In this document: positions 41,420-50,643 of the stretch, piece by piece
How positions within the stretch are numbered: the stretch's first letter is position 1
Layout of the letters: each line of letters starts with the position of its first letter
NCBI GenBank assembly: GCA_021323775.1
Contig: JAJPKK010000121.1
Location: 1 to 50,643 of the forward strand
DNA length: 50,643 nucleotides
Origin: Hyphomicrobiales bacterium
Lineage (GTDB): Bacteria > Pseudomonadota > Alphaproteobacteria > Rhizobiales > Xanthobacteraceae
Reading direction: 5' to 3'
The notes under the pieces: model-generated
Told to the model about the DNA's origin: nothing
Database searches by the model: none
Seen by the model: the letters and a program-made list of their open reading frames with translations, nothing else
Program-made: the position numbers and the translations under genes

Positions 41420-44139
41420 TGGCCACGATCCATGTCGACGGCCGGGACTATGAAGTGCAGCCGACGGACAACCTGCTTCATGCCTGCCTCTCGCATGGGC
41501 TGGACATTCCTTATTTCTGCTGGCATCCGGCGCTCGGGTCGGTCGGCGCCTGCCGGCAATGCGCGGTGAAAGAGTTCAGGGGAGAAGACGATCGCGCCGG
41601 CCGTATCGTCATGTCCTGTATGACGCCGGCTGCCGACGGCACGCGCCTGTCCATTGCCGAGGCGGAGGCGGTCGCATTCCGCAAGAGCATCATCGAATGG
41701 CTGATGACGAACCATCCGCACGACTGCCCGGTTTGCGAGGAAGGCGGGGAGTGCCATCTTCAAGACATGACGCTGATGACCGGTCACAGCTATCGCCGTT
41801 ACCGCTTCACCAAGCGCACGTATCGCAACCAGTATCTCGGCCCGTTCGTCGGGCACGAGATGAATCGATGCATCGCGTGCTATCGCTGCGTGCGCTTCTA
41901 CCGCGATTATGCCGGCGGCCGCGACCTCGATGTCTATGCGGCGCACAATCACGTCTATTTCGGCCGCCACGAGGACGGCGTGCTGGAGAGCGAGTTCAGC
42001 GGCAATCTCGTCGAGGTCTGCCCGACTGGCGTGTTCACCGATAGGACGCTGGCGAACGTCTATACGCGGAAGTGGGACCTCAAGGGTGCGCCCTCGGTTT
42101 GCGTCCATTGCGGGCTTGGCTGCAACACCATTCCGAATGCGCGCTATGGCGAGGTCCGGCGCATTCTCAATCGCTACAACGGCGAGGTGAACCGCTATTT
42201 TCTGTGCGATCGCGGCCGCTTCGGCTACGGCTTCGTTAACGGCCCGAAACGAATCCGCCGGCCGTTGCTCGCACAGGACGACGGCGCTGCCGAGCCTGTC
42301 GCACCGACCGTCGCGCTTGGCCGATGGGCCTCGCTCCTGCGCGATGGCCGGGCCATCGGCATCGGGTCGCCGCGCGCCTCCCTTGAAGCCAATTTCGCCT
42401 TGCGTGCGCTGGTTGGACCGGAGCGTTTTCATGCCGGCGTGGCCGACGCCGAGGGCCGCCTCCTTGAGACGGTCGTTGCGATCCTTCGCGACGGCCCGGC
42501 GCCGGCAGCCTCGCTGCGTCAAGCAGAAGATTCCGACGCCGTACTGGTGCTGGGCGAGGACGCGCCCAACACGGCGCCGCGACTGGCGTTGACATTACGT
42601 CAGGCGGTGCGCCGCGCAGCATTTGCGCTGGCTGAGCAACAGAAGATTCCGCACTGGCAGGATGCCGCGGTCCGCGATGCCGGGCGCGATGTCCGCAGCC
42701 CTCTCGTCATCGCCACGCCAGATGCGACACGACTCGACGACATAGCGATGGCAACGCTTCGGGGAGCGCCCGATGACATCGCGCGACTGGGCTTCGCTAT
42801 CGCGCATGCGATTGATCCGGCTGCGCCGGCCGTGGAGGGCCTCACCGAGAGCGCGCGCGAGCAGGCTGAACGTTTCGCGGCGTTATTGCAGGCGGCCGCG
42901 AGGCCCCTTGTCGTCTCTGGCTACGGATCGGGCGGCGAAGCCGTGATCCGCGCCGCCGCCAATGTGGCCCAGGCGCTCCGGCGCACTGGCCGAGATGCCC
43001 GCATCGTTCTGACGGTTCCCGAATGCAACAGCCTCGGCCTCGCGCTCATGGGCGGCGCGCCGCTATCGGCCGCCCATGCTGCCCTGCGCGATGGCCGCGC
43101 ACGCACGTTGATCGTGCTTGAGAATGATCTTTACCGGCGCGCCGACCGCGCGAGCGTCGATGCGATGCTCGGGGCCGCTGAACACGTGGTGGTTCTTGAT
43201 CACACGCTGAACGAGACCGCATATCATGCGGACATCGTGATTCCCGCCGGCACTTTTGTCGAAGCGGACGGAACGTTCATCAGCAATGAGGGCCGCGCCC
43301 AGCGCTTCTTCCAGCTCATCGTCGCGGAAGACGGCGTCAAGGAGAGTTGGCGCTGGCTCAACGAGGCGGCGCGGGCGGCTGGCAAGAGCAACGCCCGTTG
43401 GGACACGCTCGACGACCTGATAACCGCGCTCGGCGAGCAGCTTCCCGCGCTTGCTGCAATCCGGGACGCGGCGCCTGCAGCCGATTTTCGCATCGCCGGC
43501 AATCGCATCCGCAGCGCGCCCCATCGCTACAGCGGCCGTACCGCCATTCATGCCGACCTGACGGTGCACGAGCCAAAACCGCCGCAAAATCCCGATGCGC
43601 CCTACACGAATTCGATGGAAGGCTATTACGGCCGGATGCCGCCCGCCCTTTATCCCTTCTTCTGGGCGCCGTCATGGAACTCGGTGCAGGCGCTCAACAA
43701 GTTCCAGGACGAAGTCGGCGGTGCGCTGCATGGCGGCGATCCCGGCGTGCGCGTGATCGAGCCACGGCCCGGAGCGGACAGCGACTATGCGCAGGAGATT
43801 CCGCGGCCGTTCGCCCGCCGCGATGGAGAATGGCTGGTCGTGCCGCAATACCGCGTCTTCGGCAGCGAGGAACTGTCAGCGCTCGCTGCCGCCGTGGCCG
43901 AACGTGTGACTGGTCCTTCGCTCGGGCTTAATCCCGAGGACGCGGCGATGCTTGCCGTTGTCGACGGCGATGCCGTCGCGCTGGAACTGGGCGGCGCGAG
44001 CCACGTGTTATCTGCGCAGATCCGGCCGGCGCTGCCGCGCGGCGTGGCGGCCCTCAGCATAGGGCTGCCCGGCCTTCCGGCCGTCGCGCTTCCCGCTTGG
44101 GCGAGAATTCTGCCCGCACCGCCGGAGCTGCGGACATGA
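41419..44139 (+). CDS. nuoG: NADH-quinone oxidoreductase subunit G, E. coli-type
   Basis: A 906-residue subunit, nearly the E. coli length (908). The N-terminal ferredoxin domain holds N1b (C34, C45, C48, C67), N5 (histidine near 99-101 plus C103, C106, C112) and N4 (C151, C154, C157, C201). C228, C231, C235 and C263 form the extra C-x2-C-x3-C-x27-C site for cluster N7, which mitochondrial-type enzymes have lost. The molybdopterin-oxidoreductase-like domain follows (residues 300-800; catalytic groups are absent as in the family). The nuoH start overlaps the stop by 4 nt (ATGA). Confidence 0.96.
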   Translation: MATIHVDGRDYEVQPTDNLLHACLSHGLDIPYFCWHPALGSVGACRQCAVKEFRGEDDRAGRIVMSCMTPAADGTRLSIAEAEAVAFRKSIIEWLMTNHPHDCPVCEEGGECHLQDMTLMTGHSYRRYRFTKRTYRNQYLGPFVGHEMNRCIACYRCVRFYRDYAGGRDLDVYAAHNHVYFGRHEDGVLESEFSGNLVEVCPTGVFTDRTLANVYTRKWDLKGAPSVCVHCGLGCNTIPNARYGEVRRILNRYNGEVNRYFLCDRGRFGYGFVNGPKRIRRPLLAQDDGAAEPVAPTVALGRWASLLRDGRAIGIGSPRASLEANFALRALVGPERFHAGVADAEGRLLETVVAILRDGPAPAASLRQAEDSDAVLVLGEDAPNTAPRLALTLRQAVRRAAFALAEQQKIPHWQDAAVRDAGRDVRSPLVIATPDATRLDDIAMATLRGAPDDIARLGFAIAHAIDPAAPAVEGLTESAREQAERFAALLQAAARPLVVSGYGSGGEAVIRAAANVAQALRRTGRDARIVLTVPECNSLGLALMGGAPLSAAHAALRDGRARTLIVLENDLYRRADRASVDAMLGAAEHVVVLDHTLNETAYHADIVIPAGTFVEADGTFISNEGRAQRFFQLIVAEDGVKESWRWLNEAARAAGKSNARWDTLDDLITALGEQLPALAAIRDAAPAADFRIAGNRIRSAPHRYSGRTAIHADLTVHEPKPPQNPDAPYTNSMEGYYGRMPPALYPFFWAPSWNSVQALNKFQDEVGGALHGGDPGVRVIEPRPGADSDYAQEIPRPFARRDGEWLVVPQYRVFGSEELSALAAAVAERVTGPSLGLNPEDAAMLAVVDGDAVALELGGASHVLSAQIRPALPRGVAALSIGLPGLPAVALPAWARILPAPPELRT

Positions 44140-45101
44140 GCCCGATCGTCTCCGGCCTCCTCAACGTCGTCGGAATCCTGATCGTGCTTGTCGCACTTGC
44201 GGCGGGCCTAACGTGGATCGAGCGCCGGCTGCTTGGTTTCTGGCAGGACCGCTACGGGCCGAATCGCGCCGGCCCCTTCGGCTTGCTCCAGGCCGTGGCC
44301 GACATGATCAAGATTCTGTTCAAGCAGGATTGGGTTCCGCCCTTTGCAGACCGGCCGGTCTTTATCATCGCTCCCGCGGTCGCGATGGTCACGGTGTTGC
44401 TCGCGTTTGCGGTCGTGCCCGTGAGCCCTTCGATCGGCATCGCGGCCAACCTCAATATCGGGCTGCTGTTCTTTCTCGCGATGAGTTCGCTCTCCGTCTA
44501 CAGCATCGTGTTGGCCGGCTGGGCCTCGAACAGCAAGTATTCGCTTCTTGGCGGCATGCGCGCTGCGGCGCAGATGTTGAGTTACGAGGTGTTCATGGGC
44601 CTGTCGGTGATCGGCGTGGTCATCATCGCGGGCTCGTTCAGCCTCGGCGACATCGTCGACGCCCAGCACCGTCTATGGTTCATCATTCCCCAATTTCTCG
44701 GGTTTGTGGTCTTCGTGATTGCCGGGATTGCGGAGACTCGTCGACTGCCATTCGATCTTCCTGAGGGAGAGAATGAGCTCGGCGCCGGCTTCCATACCGA
44801 ATATTCCGGCATGAAGTTCGGCATGTTCTTCGTTGCGGAATACATCGGCATCGTCCTGATTTCGGCAATAATCACGACGCTGTTCCTCGGCGGCTGGCGC
44901 GGGCCGGCGCTGCCGCCGCTCCTGTGGTTTCTGATCAAGACCGGATTCTTCATCGGATTTTTTATTCTCTTGCGTGCGGCTCTGCCGCGGCCGCGTTACG
45001 ACCAGCTCATGGCCTGCGGCTGGAAGGTGATGCTGCCGCTGGCGCTGCTCAATATCTTGCTCACCGGCGCGGTCGTGCTTGCCGATCGCTCGCCGGTCTG
45101 A
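44136..45101 (+). CDS. nuoH: NADH-quinone oxidoreductase subunit H
   Basis: A 321-residue membrane subunit with about eight helices that links the quinone site to the membrane arm. Conserved motifs include [39 protein letters not shown], and [20 protein letters not shown] with E/D residues of the E-channel. Its ATG lies inside the nuoG stop (ATGA). Confidence 0.96.
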   Translation: MSPIVSGLLNVVGILIVLVALAAGLTWIERRLLGFWQDRYGPNRAGPFGLLQAVADMIKILFKQDWVPPFADRPVFIIAPAVAMVTVLLAFAVVPVSPSIGIAANLNIGLLFFLAMSSLSVYSIVLAGWASNSKYSLLGGMRAAAQMLSYEVFMGLSVIGVVIIAGSFSLGDIVDAQHRLWFIIPQFLGFVVFVIAGIAETRRLPFDLPEGENELGAGFHTEYSGMKFGMFFVAEYIGIVLISAIITTLFLGGWRGPALPPLLWFLIKTGFFIGFFILLRAALPRPRYDQLMACGWKVMLPLALLNILLTGAVVLADRSPV

Positions 45102-45111
45102 GGAGGATTGC

Positions 45112-45624
45112 ATGCTGAGCGCGCTTCGAACCCTTTGGCTCACCTTCCTCCATCTATTCCATCGCCGCGAGACCATCCGCTATCCGGAGCAGAAGCCGTA
45201 TCTCGCGCCGCGCTACCGGGGCCGCATCATTCTTTCACGCGATCCTGACGGGGAAGAACGCTGCGTCTCCTGCTATCTCTGCGCCGTGGCCTGTCCGGTC
45301 GATTGCATTTCGCTCCAGAAGACCGCGGAAGACGGCCGTTGGTATCCGGAATTCTTTCGCATCAACTTCTCGCGCTGCATCTTCTGCGGCTATTGCGAGG
45401 AGGCCTGCCCGACCTACGCCATCCAGCTCACGCCGGACTTCGAGATGAGCGAGTACGAGCGCCGTAATCTCGTATATGAGAAGGAGGATCTGCTCATCAG
45501 CGGCACCGGCAAGTATCCCGGCTACAGCTTCTATCGCGTCTCGGGCCTTGCCATTCCGGGTAAGGACAAGGGTGAAGCGGAGGGCGAGGAGCCCCCCGTC
45601 GACGTCAAGGGACTTCTCCCGTGA
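45112..45624 (+). CDS. nuoI: NADH-quinone oxidoreductase subunit I
   Basis: A 170-residue ferredoxin-like subunit carrying clusters N6a and N6b. The two cysteine groups are [15 protein letters not shown] and [15 protein letters not shown]. An N-terminal amphipathic stretch ([17 protein letters not shown]) lies on the membrane. GAGGATTGC upstream is the ribosome site. The final TGA is shared with the GTG start of nuoJ. Confidence 0.96.
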   Translation: MLSALRTLWLTFLHLFHRRETIRYPEQKPYLAPRYRGRIILSRDPDGEERCVSCYLCAVACPVDCISLQKTAEDGRWYPEFFRINFSRCIFCGYCEEACPTYAIQLTPDFEMSEYERRNLVYEKEDLLISGTGKYPGYSFYRVSGLAIPGKDKGEAEGEEPPVDVKGLLP

Positions 45625-46121
45625 CGGCCGCCTTCTACGTCTCGGCTGCAATCGCGGTGCTCTCGACCGTGATGGCGATTACGCGCGCCGATGCCGTGCA
45701 CGCGCTGCTCTATCTCGTCGTTTCTCTCCTCGCCGCGGCATCTATCTTCTACGTGCTCGGCGCCCCCTTTGCGGCGGTTCTCGAGGTCATCATCTATGCC
45801 GGCGCCATCATGGTGCTGTTCGTGTTCGTGGTGATGATGCTCAATCTGGGCCAGGCCGCAACGATCCAGGAACGGAGCTGGATCAAGCCAAGGATGTGGA
45901 TCGGCCCGGCCGCGTTGACGGCCGTTCTCATGGCGGAAGTTGCCTACGTGCTATGGGCGAGCCGTAAGGGGAATTTCGCCGGCGCAAACGTCATCGAGGC
46001 GGAACAAGTCGGCATTGCCTTCTTCGGCCCGTATCTGCTGGCTGTCGAGCTTGCTTCGATGCTGCTGCTCGCCGGACTGGTCGCCGCCTGCCATCTGGGG
46101 CGCGGCGACGAGAGGAAGTGA
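45621..46121 (+). CDS. nuoJ: NADH-quinone oxidoreductase subunit J
   Basis: A 166-residue membrane subunit with five helices and the family motif [20 protein letters not shown] (here LEVIIYAG...). The start codon is GTG, overlapping the nuoI stop by 4 nt (GTGA). Its helix III is the site of the pi-bulge in complex I. Confidence 0.94.
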   Translation: MTAAFYVSAAIAVLSTVMAITRADAVHALLYLVVSLLAAASIFYVLGAPFAAVLEVIIYAGAIMVLFVFVVMMLNLGQAATIQERSWIKPRMWIGPAALTAVLMAEVAYVLWASRKGNFAGANVIEAEQVGIAFFGPYLLAVELASMLLLAGLVAACHLGRGDERK

Positions 46122-46124
46122 CCG

Positions 46125-46433
46125 ATGGCGGGCATTCCTTTAAGCCACGGCTTGCTGGTCGCAGTTGTTCTCTTCGCCCTGGGGCTCGTCGGTGTGCTCG
46201 CGCGGCGCAATCTCGTCTTCATGCTGATGTCGATCGAGATCATGCTCAATGCGGCAGGTCTGGCGTTCATAGCGGGCGGCGCCCGCTGGGCGCAACCCGA
46301 CGGCCAGATCATGTTCATCCTCGTCCTCACGCTCGCGGCCGCCGAGGTCTCGGTGGGCCTTGCCCTTATCCTTGCGCTCTACCACAGACTCGAAACTCTC
46401 GACGCCGATGCGGCCGACAAGCTCAAAGGCTGA
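46125..46433 (+). CDS. nuoK: NADH-quinone oxidoreductase subunit K
   Basis: A 102-residue three-helix subunit ([55 protein letters not shown]) with the two conserved membrane glutamates in SIEIMLNA and AAAEVSVG, both needed for proton transfer. It is 3 nt after nuoJ. Confidence 0.95.
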   Translation: MAGIPLSHGLLVAVVLFALGLVGVLARRNLVFMLMSIEIMLNAAGLAFIAGGARWAQPDGQIMFILVLTLAAAEVSVGLALILALYHRLETLDADAADKLKG

Positions 46434-46436
46434 CCG

Positions 46437-48326
46437 ATGCTCGCGCTCCTGTGGCTCACCCCCGCGCTGCCGCTCCTCGGTTTCGTCATCCTGTTCGCGA
46501 CCGCGGGACGGCTTCCCGCATCAGCAGTCGCGGCAGTCGGGGTTGGCTCGGTCGGGCTCTCGGCAGTCATCGCTCTTATCATCACGGCATCGTTCCTCAC
46601 CACGCCGCCCGAAGGCGACTTTTATCGGCAAGTGCTGTGGCGTTGGATCGCGATCGGCAGCTTCAACCCGGAGGTCGCGTTCCGCCTCGATCCCCTGTCG
46701 CTGGTGATGATGCTTGTCATCACGTTCGTGGGTTTCCTCATCCACCTCTATTCGTCAGAGTTCATGGCTGGCGATGAAGGCTACAGCAGGTTTTTCGCAT
46801 CTATGAACCTGTTCGTTGCGGCGATGCTGATCCTGGTGCTCGCCGACGACCTGCTCCTCCTCTATGCCGGCTGGGAGGGAGTCGGGCTGTGCAGCTACCT
46901 CCTGATCGGTTTCTGGTATCGCGACCCCGCTAACGGCGCCGCTGCGCGCAAAGCCTTTATCGTCACCCGCATTGGCGACACCGCCATGGTCGTGGGGCTC
47001 ATTCTCCTGTTCACCAGGCTCGGCACGCTCGCCATCCCGGAACTGATGGAGCGTGCGCCGCAAGCTTGGCCCGCAGGCTCCGCCACGGCGACGGCGGCCG
47101 CCGCCCTCCTGCTCGGCGGAGCGCTCGGCAAATCCGCGCAGATTCCGCTTCAGACCTGGCTTCCTGACGCCATGGCAGGTCCGACGCCGGTCTCGGCACT
47201 TATTCATGCCGCCACCATGGTAACCGCCGGCGTTTACCTCATCGCGCGCACCCATGTGCTCTTCGAGCTCGCGCCCGCGATCCAGCTCGCTGTCGCGGCG
47301 ATCGGCGCGGCGACGCTGCTGCTCGCCGCTTTCAGCGCGCTTAACCAGCACGATTTCAAACGCATCCTTGCCTATTCCACCATCAGCCAGATCGGCTACA
47401 TGTTCCTCGCGCTCGGCGCCGGCGCGTGGACCGCGGCGATCTTCCACTTCATGACGCACGCCTTCTTCAAGGCGCTGCTTTTCCTCGCGGCCGGCGCGGT
47501 GATGATGTGCATCGGCGACGAGCACGATATCTTCCGCATGGGCGGTTTGTGGCGGCGGTTGCCGTTGGCGTTCGCAAGCTTCCTCATTGGCGCAGCGTCG
47601 CTCGCGGCGCTGCCGCTGGTGACGGCGGGCTTCTACAGCAAGGACATGATCCTGTGGGGCGCGTGGACGTCGGGACGGGGCGGCCCGGCGCTGTGGGCGG
47701 CAGGCTTGATCGGCGCTTTGGTGACGGCAATCTACATTTTCCGGGCCGTTTTCGTTGTTTTCTTCGGCGAGATGCAGATCGCGGCGAGGAGTCGCTACGG
47801 CTGGCGCATCGCAGTGCCGCTCGGCGTGCTGTCGGTCCTTGCCCTCGGCGGGGGATTTGTCGAGACGCCTGCAGCGCTCGGTCACGTCGAAGCCTTCTCG
47901 CGCCTGCTCGAAGCGGTTCTGCCGACGCAGCGCGAGGTCGCGGCGGCGCCCGCGACCCAGGCGACCGTGATGGCGATCGCCTCGTTTGCCGCGCTTGCCG
48001 GGGTGTTCATCGCCTACCTCGTGTATCTGCGCCGCGTTCGCGCCGCAACGATCCTCGACACCTCGGCAGTCCAGCGGCTCCATCGCTTCTGGCTCGCCGG
48101 CTGGGGCTTCGATTGGCTGTATGACCGCGTGCTGGTTCGGCCCTTCCTGTGGTTTGCCCAGCTCAACCGCGACGATGCTGTCGATGCCGTCTATGACGGC
48201 GTGGCGTTTTCGAGCCGCGTCAGCCACGCCTACCTCAGCCGGACGCAGACCGGGCGCGTGCGCTGGTATGCCGGCTGGCTTGTCGCCGGCTCGCTTGCCG
48301 CTATCGCGATTGCGGTGTTCGCATGA
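46437..48326 (+). CDS. nuoL: NADH-quinone oxidoreductase subunit L
   Basis: A 629-residue antiporter-like proton-pumping subunit. Conserved motifs include YAGWEGVGLCSYLLIGFWY (key Glu), LGKSAQIPLQTWLPDAMAGP, TPVSALIHAATMVTAGVYL (conserved Lys/His cluster), and the C-terminal lateral helix. It starts 3 nt after nuoK and overlaps nuoM by 4 nt. Confidence 0.97.
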   Translation: MLALLWLTPALPLLGFVILFATAGRLPASAVAAVGVGSVGLSAVIALIITASFLTTPPEGDFYRQVLWRWIAIGSFNPEVAFRLDPLSLVMMLVITFVGFLIHLYSSEFMAGDEGYSRFFASMNLFVAAMLILVLADDLLLLYAGWEGVGLCSYLLIGFWYRDPANGAAARKAFIVTRIGDTAMVVGLILLFTRLGTLAIPELMERAPQAWPAGSATATAAAALLLGGALGKSAQIPLQTWLPDAMAGPTPVSALIHAATMVTAGVYLIARTHVLFELAPAIQLAVAAIGAATLLLAAFSALNQHDFKRILAYSTISQIGYMFLALGAGAWTAAIFHFMTHAFFKALLFLAAGAVMMCIGDEHDIFRMGGLWRRLPLAFASFLIGAASLAALPLVTAGFYSKDMILWGAWTSGRGGPALWAAGLIGALVTAIYIFRAVFVVFFGEMQIAARSRYGWRIAVPLGVLSVLALGGGFVETPAALGHVEAFSRLLEAVLPTQREVAAAPATQATVMAIASFAALAGVFIAYLVYLRRVRAATILDTSAVQRLHRFWLAGWGFDWLYDRVLVRPFLWFAQLNRDDAVDAVYDGVAFSSRVSHAYLSRTQTGRVRWYAGWLVAGSLAAIAIAVFA

Positions 48327-49810
48327 TGCTCGCCTCGCTTATCATCATTCCGGCGCTCGGCGCCATCCTCGCCTGGCGCAGCGAACGGCTCCATCCCGAT
48401 GCGCCGCGCTGGATCGCGCTCGGCGCGCTTGCCGCTGCGCTCGCTGTCACCGTCGCGGTCTGGATGCACGGCCAAGATGGTCCCTGGCTGGCGGAGACGA
48501 ACTGGAGCTGGATCCCGCAGCTCGGAATCGCATTCCGGCTCGGCCTTGACGGCCTGAGCCTGCTTCTCATTCTGCTGACTCTCGCGCTCGGCATTCTCGC
48601 AGTCGCCGCGTCGTGGACCGAGATCGCCGAACGCACTGGCCTCTTTCACCTCACCCTGCTTCTCACGCTCGCTGGCGTCGTCGGCGTGTTCCTCGCCCTC
48701 GACCTGTTCCTGTTCTTCTTCTTCTGGGAGCTGATGTTGGTGCCGATGTACTTCATCATCGCGGTGTGGGGACACGAGGAGCGCATCGGCGCCGCCATCA
48801 AGTTCTTCATTTTCACGCAGGGCAGCGGTCTCCTGATGCTGATCGCTATTCTCGCGATCGCGCTCGTCCACCTGCAGGCGACCGGCCGCCTCACATTCGA
48901 TTATTTCGAGCTGATGGGTATGGCGCTCGGTCCGGACGTGAGCCTGTTCATCATGCTCGGCTTCTTTGTCGCGTTCGCGGTGAAGCTGCCGGCCTTCCCG
49001 TTTCATCCGTGGTTGCCTGATGCCCACACCCAGGCGCCAACTGCGGGCAGTGTCATCCTTGCCGGAGTCCTGCTCAAGACTGGCGCCTACGGCCTTCTAC
49101 GGTTCGTTGTTCCGCTTTTCCCTGACGCTGCCATGCGGTTTGCGCCAATTGCGATGCTGCTCGGCGCGATAGGGGTTCTTTATGGCGCGGTGCTTGCGTT
49201 CGCTCAAAACGACGTGAAGCGCCTCGTTGCCGACTCGAGCATCAGCCACATGGGCTTCGTGCTGCTTGGGATTTTTGCATGGAATGCCCTCGCCCTGAAG
49301 GGCGTCGTCGTCCAGATGATCGCGCACGGAATAAGCACCGGCGCACTGTTCATCATTGTCGGCCTCCTGCAGGAGCGCATCCACACACGGGATTTGCGGT
49401 TGATGGGGGGGCTCTCGGCGCAGCTCCCGCGGCTGTCGATGATCGGCCTCTTCTTCGCGATCGCCACGTTGGGATTGCCGGGCTTGGGGAACTTCGTTGG
49501 CGAGTTTCTCGTGCTGCTTGGAAGCTTTGACGCAAACCCGCCGCTGACGATCGTTGCGGCGGCAGGGCTCGTCGCCGCTGTAATCTACGCCCTCACCCTG
49601 GTGCAGCGCGCATTCCACGGCGAGCTCCGAAGAAGCTCGAGCGCGCCCGACCTATGTCTCCGCGAGATGGCGGTCATGGCGGTAATGATGATCCTGATTC
49701 TGTGGCTCGGGGTTCGGCCGCAGCCGCTCCTGGATACCGTATCGCCCGCCCTGCTGAACCTCCAGAAGTTAGACGCAAGCCATGCTGCACTCACGGAGCA
49801 TCAACCGTGA
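48323..49810 (+). CDS. nuoM: NADH-quinone oxidoreductase subunit M
   Basis: A 495-residue antiporter-like subunit. Motifs are FFFWELMLVPMYFIIAVWG with the key Glu, VKLPAFPFHPWLPDAHTQAP, and GSVILAGVLLKTGAYGLLRF with the key Lys. The start lies in the ATGA overlap with nuoL. Confidence 0.97.
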   Translation: MMLASLIIIPALGAILAWRSERLHPDAPRWIALGALAAALAVTVAVWMHGQDGPWLAETNWSWIPQLGIAFRLGLDGLSLLLILLTLALGILAVAASWTEIAERTGLFHLTLLLTLAGVVGVFLALDLFLFFFFWELMLVPMYFIIAVWGHEERIGAAIKFFIFTQGSGLLMLIAILAIALVHLQATGRLTFDYFELMGMALGPDVSLFIMLGFFVAFAVKLPAFPFHPWLPDAHTQAPTAGSVILAGVLLKTGAYGLLRFVVPLFPDAAMRFAPIAMLLGAIGVLYGAVLAFAQNDVKRLVADSSISHMGFVLLGIFAWNALALKGVVVQMIAHGISTGALFIIVGLLQERIHTRDLRLMGGLSAQLPRLSMIGLFFAIATLGLPGLGNFVGEFLVLLGSFDANPPLTIVAAAGLVAAVIYALTLVQRAFHGELRRSSSAPDLCLREMAVMAVMMILILWLGVRPQPLLDTVSPALLNLQKLDASHAALTEHQP

Positions 49811-50643
49811 GCAGCGCGGACTTCCTCGCGATGCTGCCCTTCGCCGTGCTTGCGGCCGCAGCTATTGTCATCATGCTTCTCATTGCGGCCGGCCGTGATC
49901 ACCGTCGCTGTGCATGGGCCTCTGCAATCGGGCTCATACTCGCCTTCGCGGCCATCCCGGTCGCTGCAGCCTATGCGCCGCGACAGGTGACGGCTCTGTT
50001 CGTGGCCGATGCTTATGCTCTGTTCTATCTGGGCCTTATCCTGGTTGCTGCGCTCGCGATTTCACTGCTGTCCTATGGGTATCTCGAGTCGCACAATGAC
50101 AGCCCCCGTGAGGAGTACTACGTGCTCCTCCTCCTGGCGACGCTGGGCGCGACCGCGATGGTGGCGAGCAGCCACTTCGCCGGTTTCTTTCTCGGGCTGG
50201 AGACCTTGAGCATCTCCCTCTTTGGGCTGATCGCATATCCGCGCCGCCTCGATCGGCCGGTTGAAGCGAGCATCAAATATCTGATCCTCTCCGGAATCTC
50301 TTCGGCATTTCTCCTGTTCGGGATCGCGCTCATCTATGCCGATCTCGGGACGCTGTCTTTCGCCCGGGCCGCCCGGCCCGCCCTGGAAGGCGGCACCCCC
50401 GACCTGTTCTGGCTTACCGGCATCGCAATGTTCCTGGCCGCCATCGGCTTCAAGCTGTCGCTCGTGCCCTTTCACATGTGGGCGCCCGACGTTTACGAAG
50501 GCGCGCCGGCGCCAGTCGCAGCGTTCGTAGCGGTTGTCTCGAAAAGTGCGGTGTTGGCGCTGCTCCTGCGCTATTTCTTGGCCGCAGGGGCGTTCGAGTC
50601 CGGAGCGGTCACGGGCGCGCTGAGCATCATTGCCATCCTCTCG
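49807..50643 (+). CDS. nuoN: NADH-quinone oxidoreductase subunit N (partial, cut by the window edge)
   Basis: The frame opens with GTG at 49807 overlapping the nuoM stop (GTGA) and stays open to the last base (279 codons). It encodes a third antiporter-like subunit: EEYYVLLLLATLGATAMVAS, LGLETLSISLFGLIAY with the conserved Glu, ASIKYLILSGISSAFLLFG, FKLSLVPFHMWAPDVYEGAP with the conserved Lys, and VAVVSKSAVLALLLRYF. E. coli NuoN has 485 residues, so roughly 200 are beyond the edge. A frame restricted to ATG starts would miss it. Confidence 0.95.
   Translation, partial: MSSADFLAMLPFAVLAAAAIVIMLLIAAGRDHRRCAWASAIGLILAFAAIPVAAAYAPRQVTALFVADAYALFYLGLILVAALAISLLSYGYLESHNDSPREEYYVLLLLATLGATAMVASSHFAGFFLGLETLSISLFGLIAYPRRLDRPVEASIKYLILSGISSAFLLFGIALIYADLGTLSFARAARPALEGGTPDLFWLTGIAMFLAAIGFKLSLVPFHMWAPDVYEGAPAPVAAFVAVVSKSAVLALLLRYFLAAGAFESGAVTGALSIIAILS

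Overview
The window looks like chromosomal DNA of a GC-rich alphaproteobacterium of the order Hyphomicrobiales (Rhizobiales), probably near Bradyrhizobium, Rhodoplanes or other Xanthobacteraceae. This rests on the grouping carB-greA, lrp, trxB, lysR, a CarB of 1149 residues, HWE-type kinase, MHYT and HupE/UreJ genes, and the GC-rich intergenic palindromes. It is inference; no database search was possible.

Region by region. 1-9.3 kb: core genes on the minus strand (a membrane-anchored J-domain protein, an acetamidase/formamidase gene broken by an in-frame amber codon, its LysR regulator, trxB, greA, carB) with an Lrp-family regulator on plus. 9.3-11 kb: a TauD-type dioxygenase and a Phd/VapC toxin-antitoxin pair with a palindromic operator. 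11-21.5 kb: accessory DNA dominated by exported proteins: two members of one uncharacterised secreted family, a tandem pair of secreted paralogues, a DUF6152-like protein, a secreted imidazolonepropionase-like amidohydrolase, small orphan proteins and a large exported phosphoesterase. 21.6-24.1 kb: glucokinase and GH1 beta-glucosidase, which together turn beta-glucosides into glucose 6-phosphate. 24.5-28.1 kb: a double-cupin protein, a HupE/UreJ metal permease and, divergent from it, an EutA-like ASKHA protein with a very histidine-rich C-terminal tail. 28.3-36.3 kb: mixed genes (polytopic membrane protein, ChaN-PDZ fusion, methyltransferase, two duplicated K/E-tailed mini membrane proteins, HWE histidine kinase, MBL hydrolase) with decay products: the left end of an IS21-family element and a broken MHYT sensor joined to a receiver-domain remnant. 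36.8 kb to the right edge: a tightly overlapping nuoA-B-CD-E-F-G-H-I-J-K-L-M-N operon for respiratory complex I, with nuoN cut by the window edge.

The complex I operon has E. coli-like traits (fused NuoCD, a NuoG of 906 residues keeping the four-cysteine N7 site), which suggests it is a second, accessory complex I rather than the usual alphaproteobacterial one. The most unusual local system is the cupin/HupE/EutA-like group: a metal permease beside a reactivase-like ATPase with a metal-binding tail, and no EutBC lyase in the window. Intergenic DNA carries at least two families of palindromic repeats; one copy appears to have become part of the reading frame of a secreted protein.
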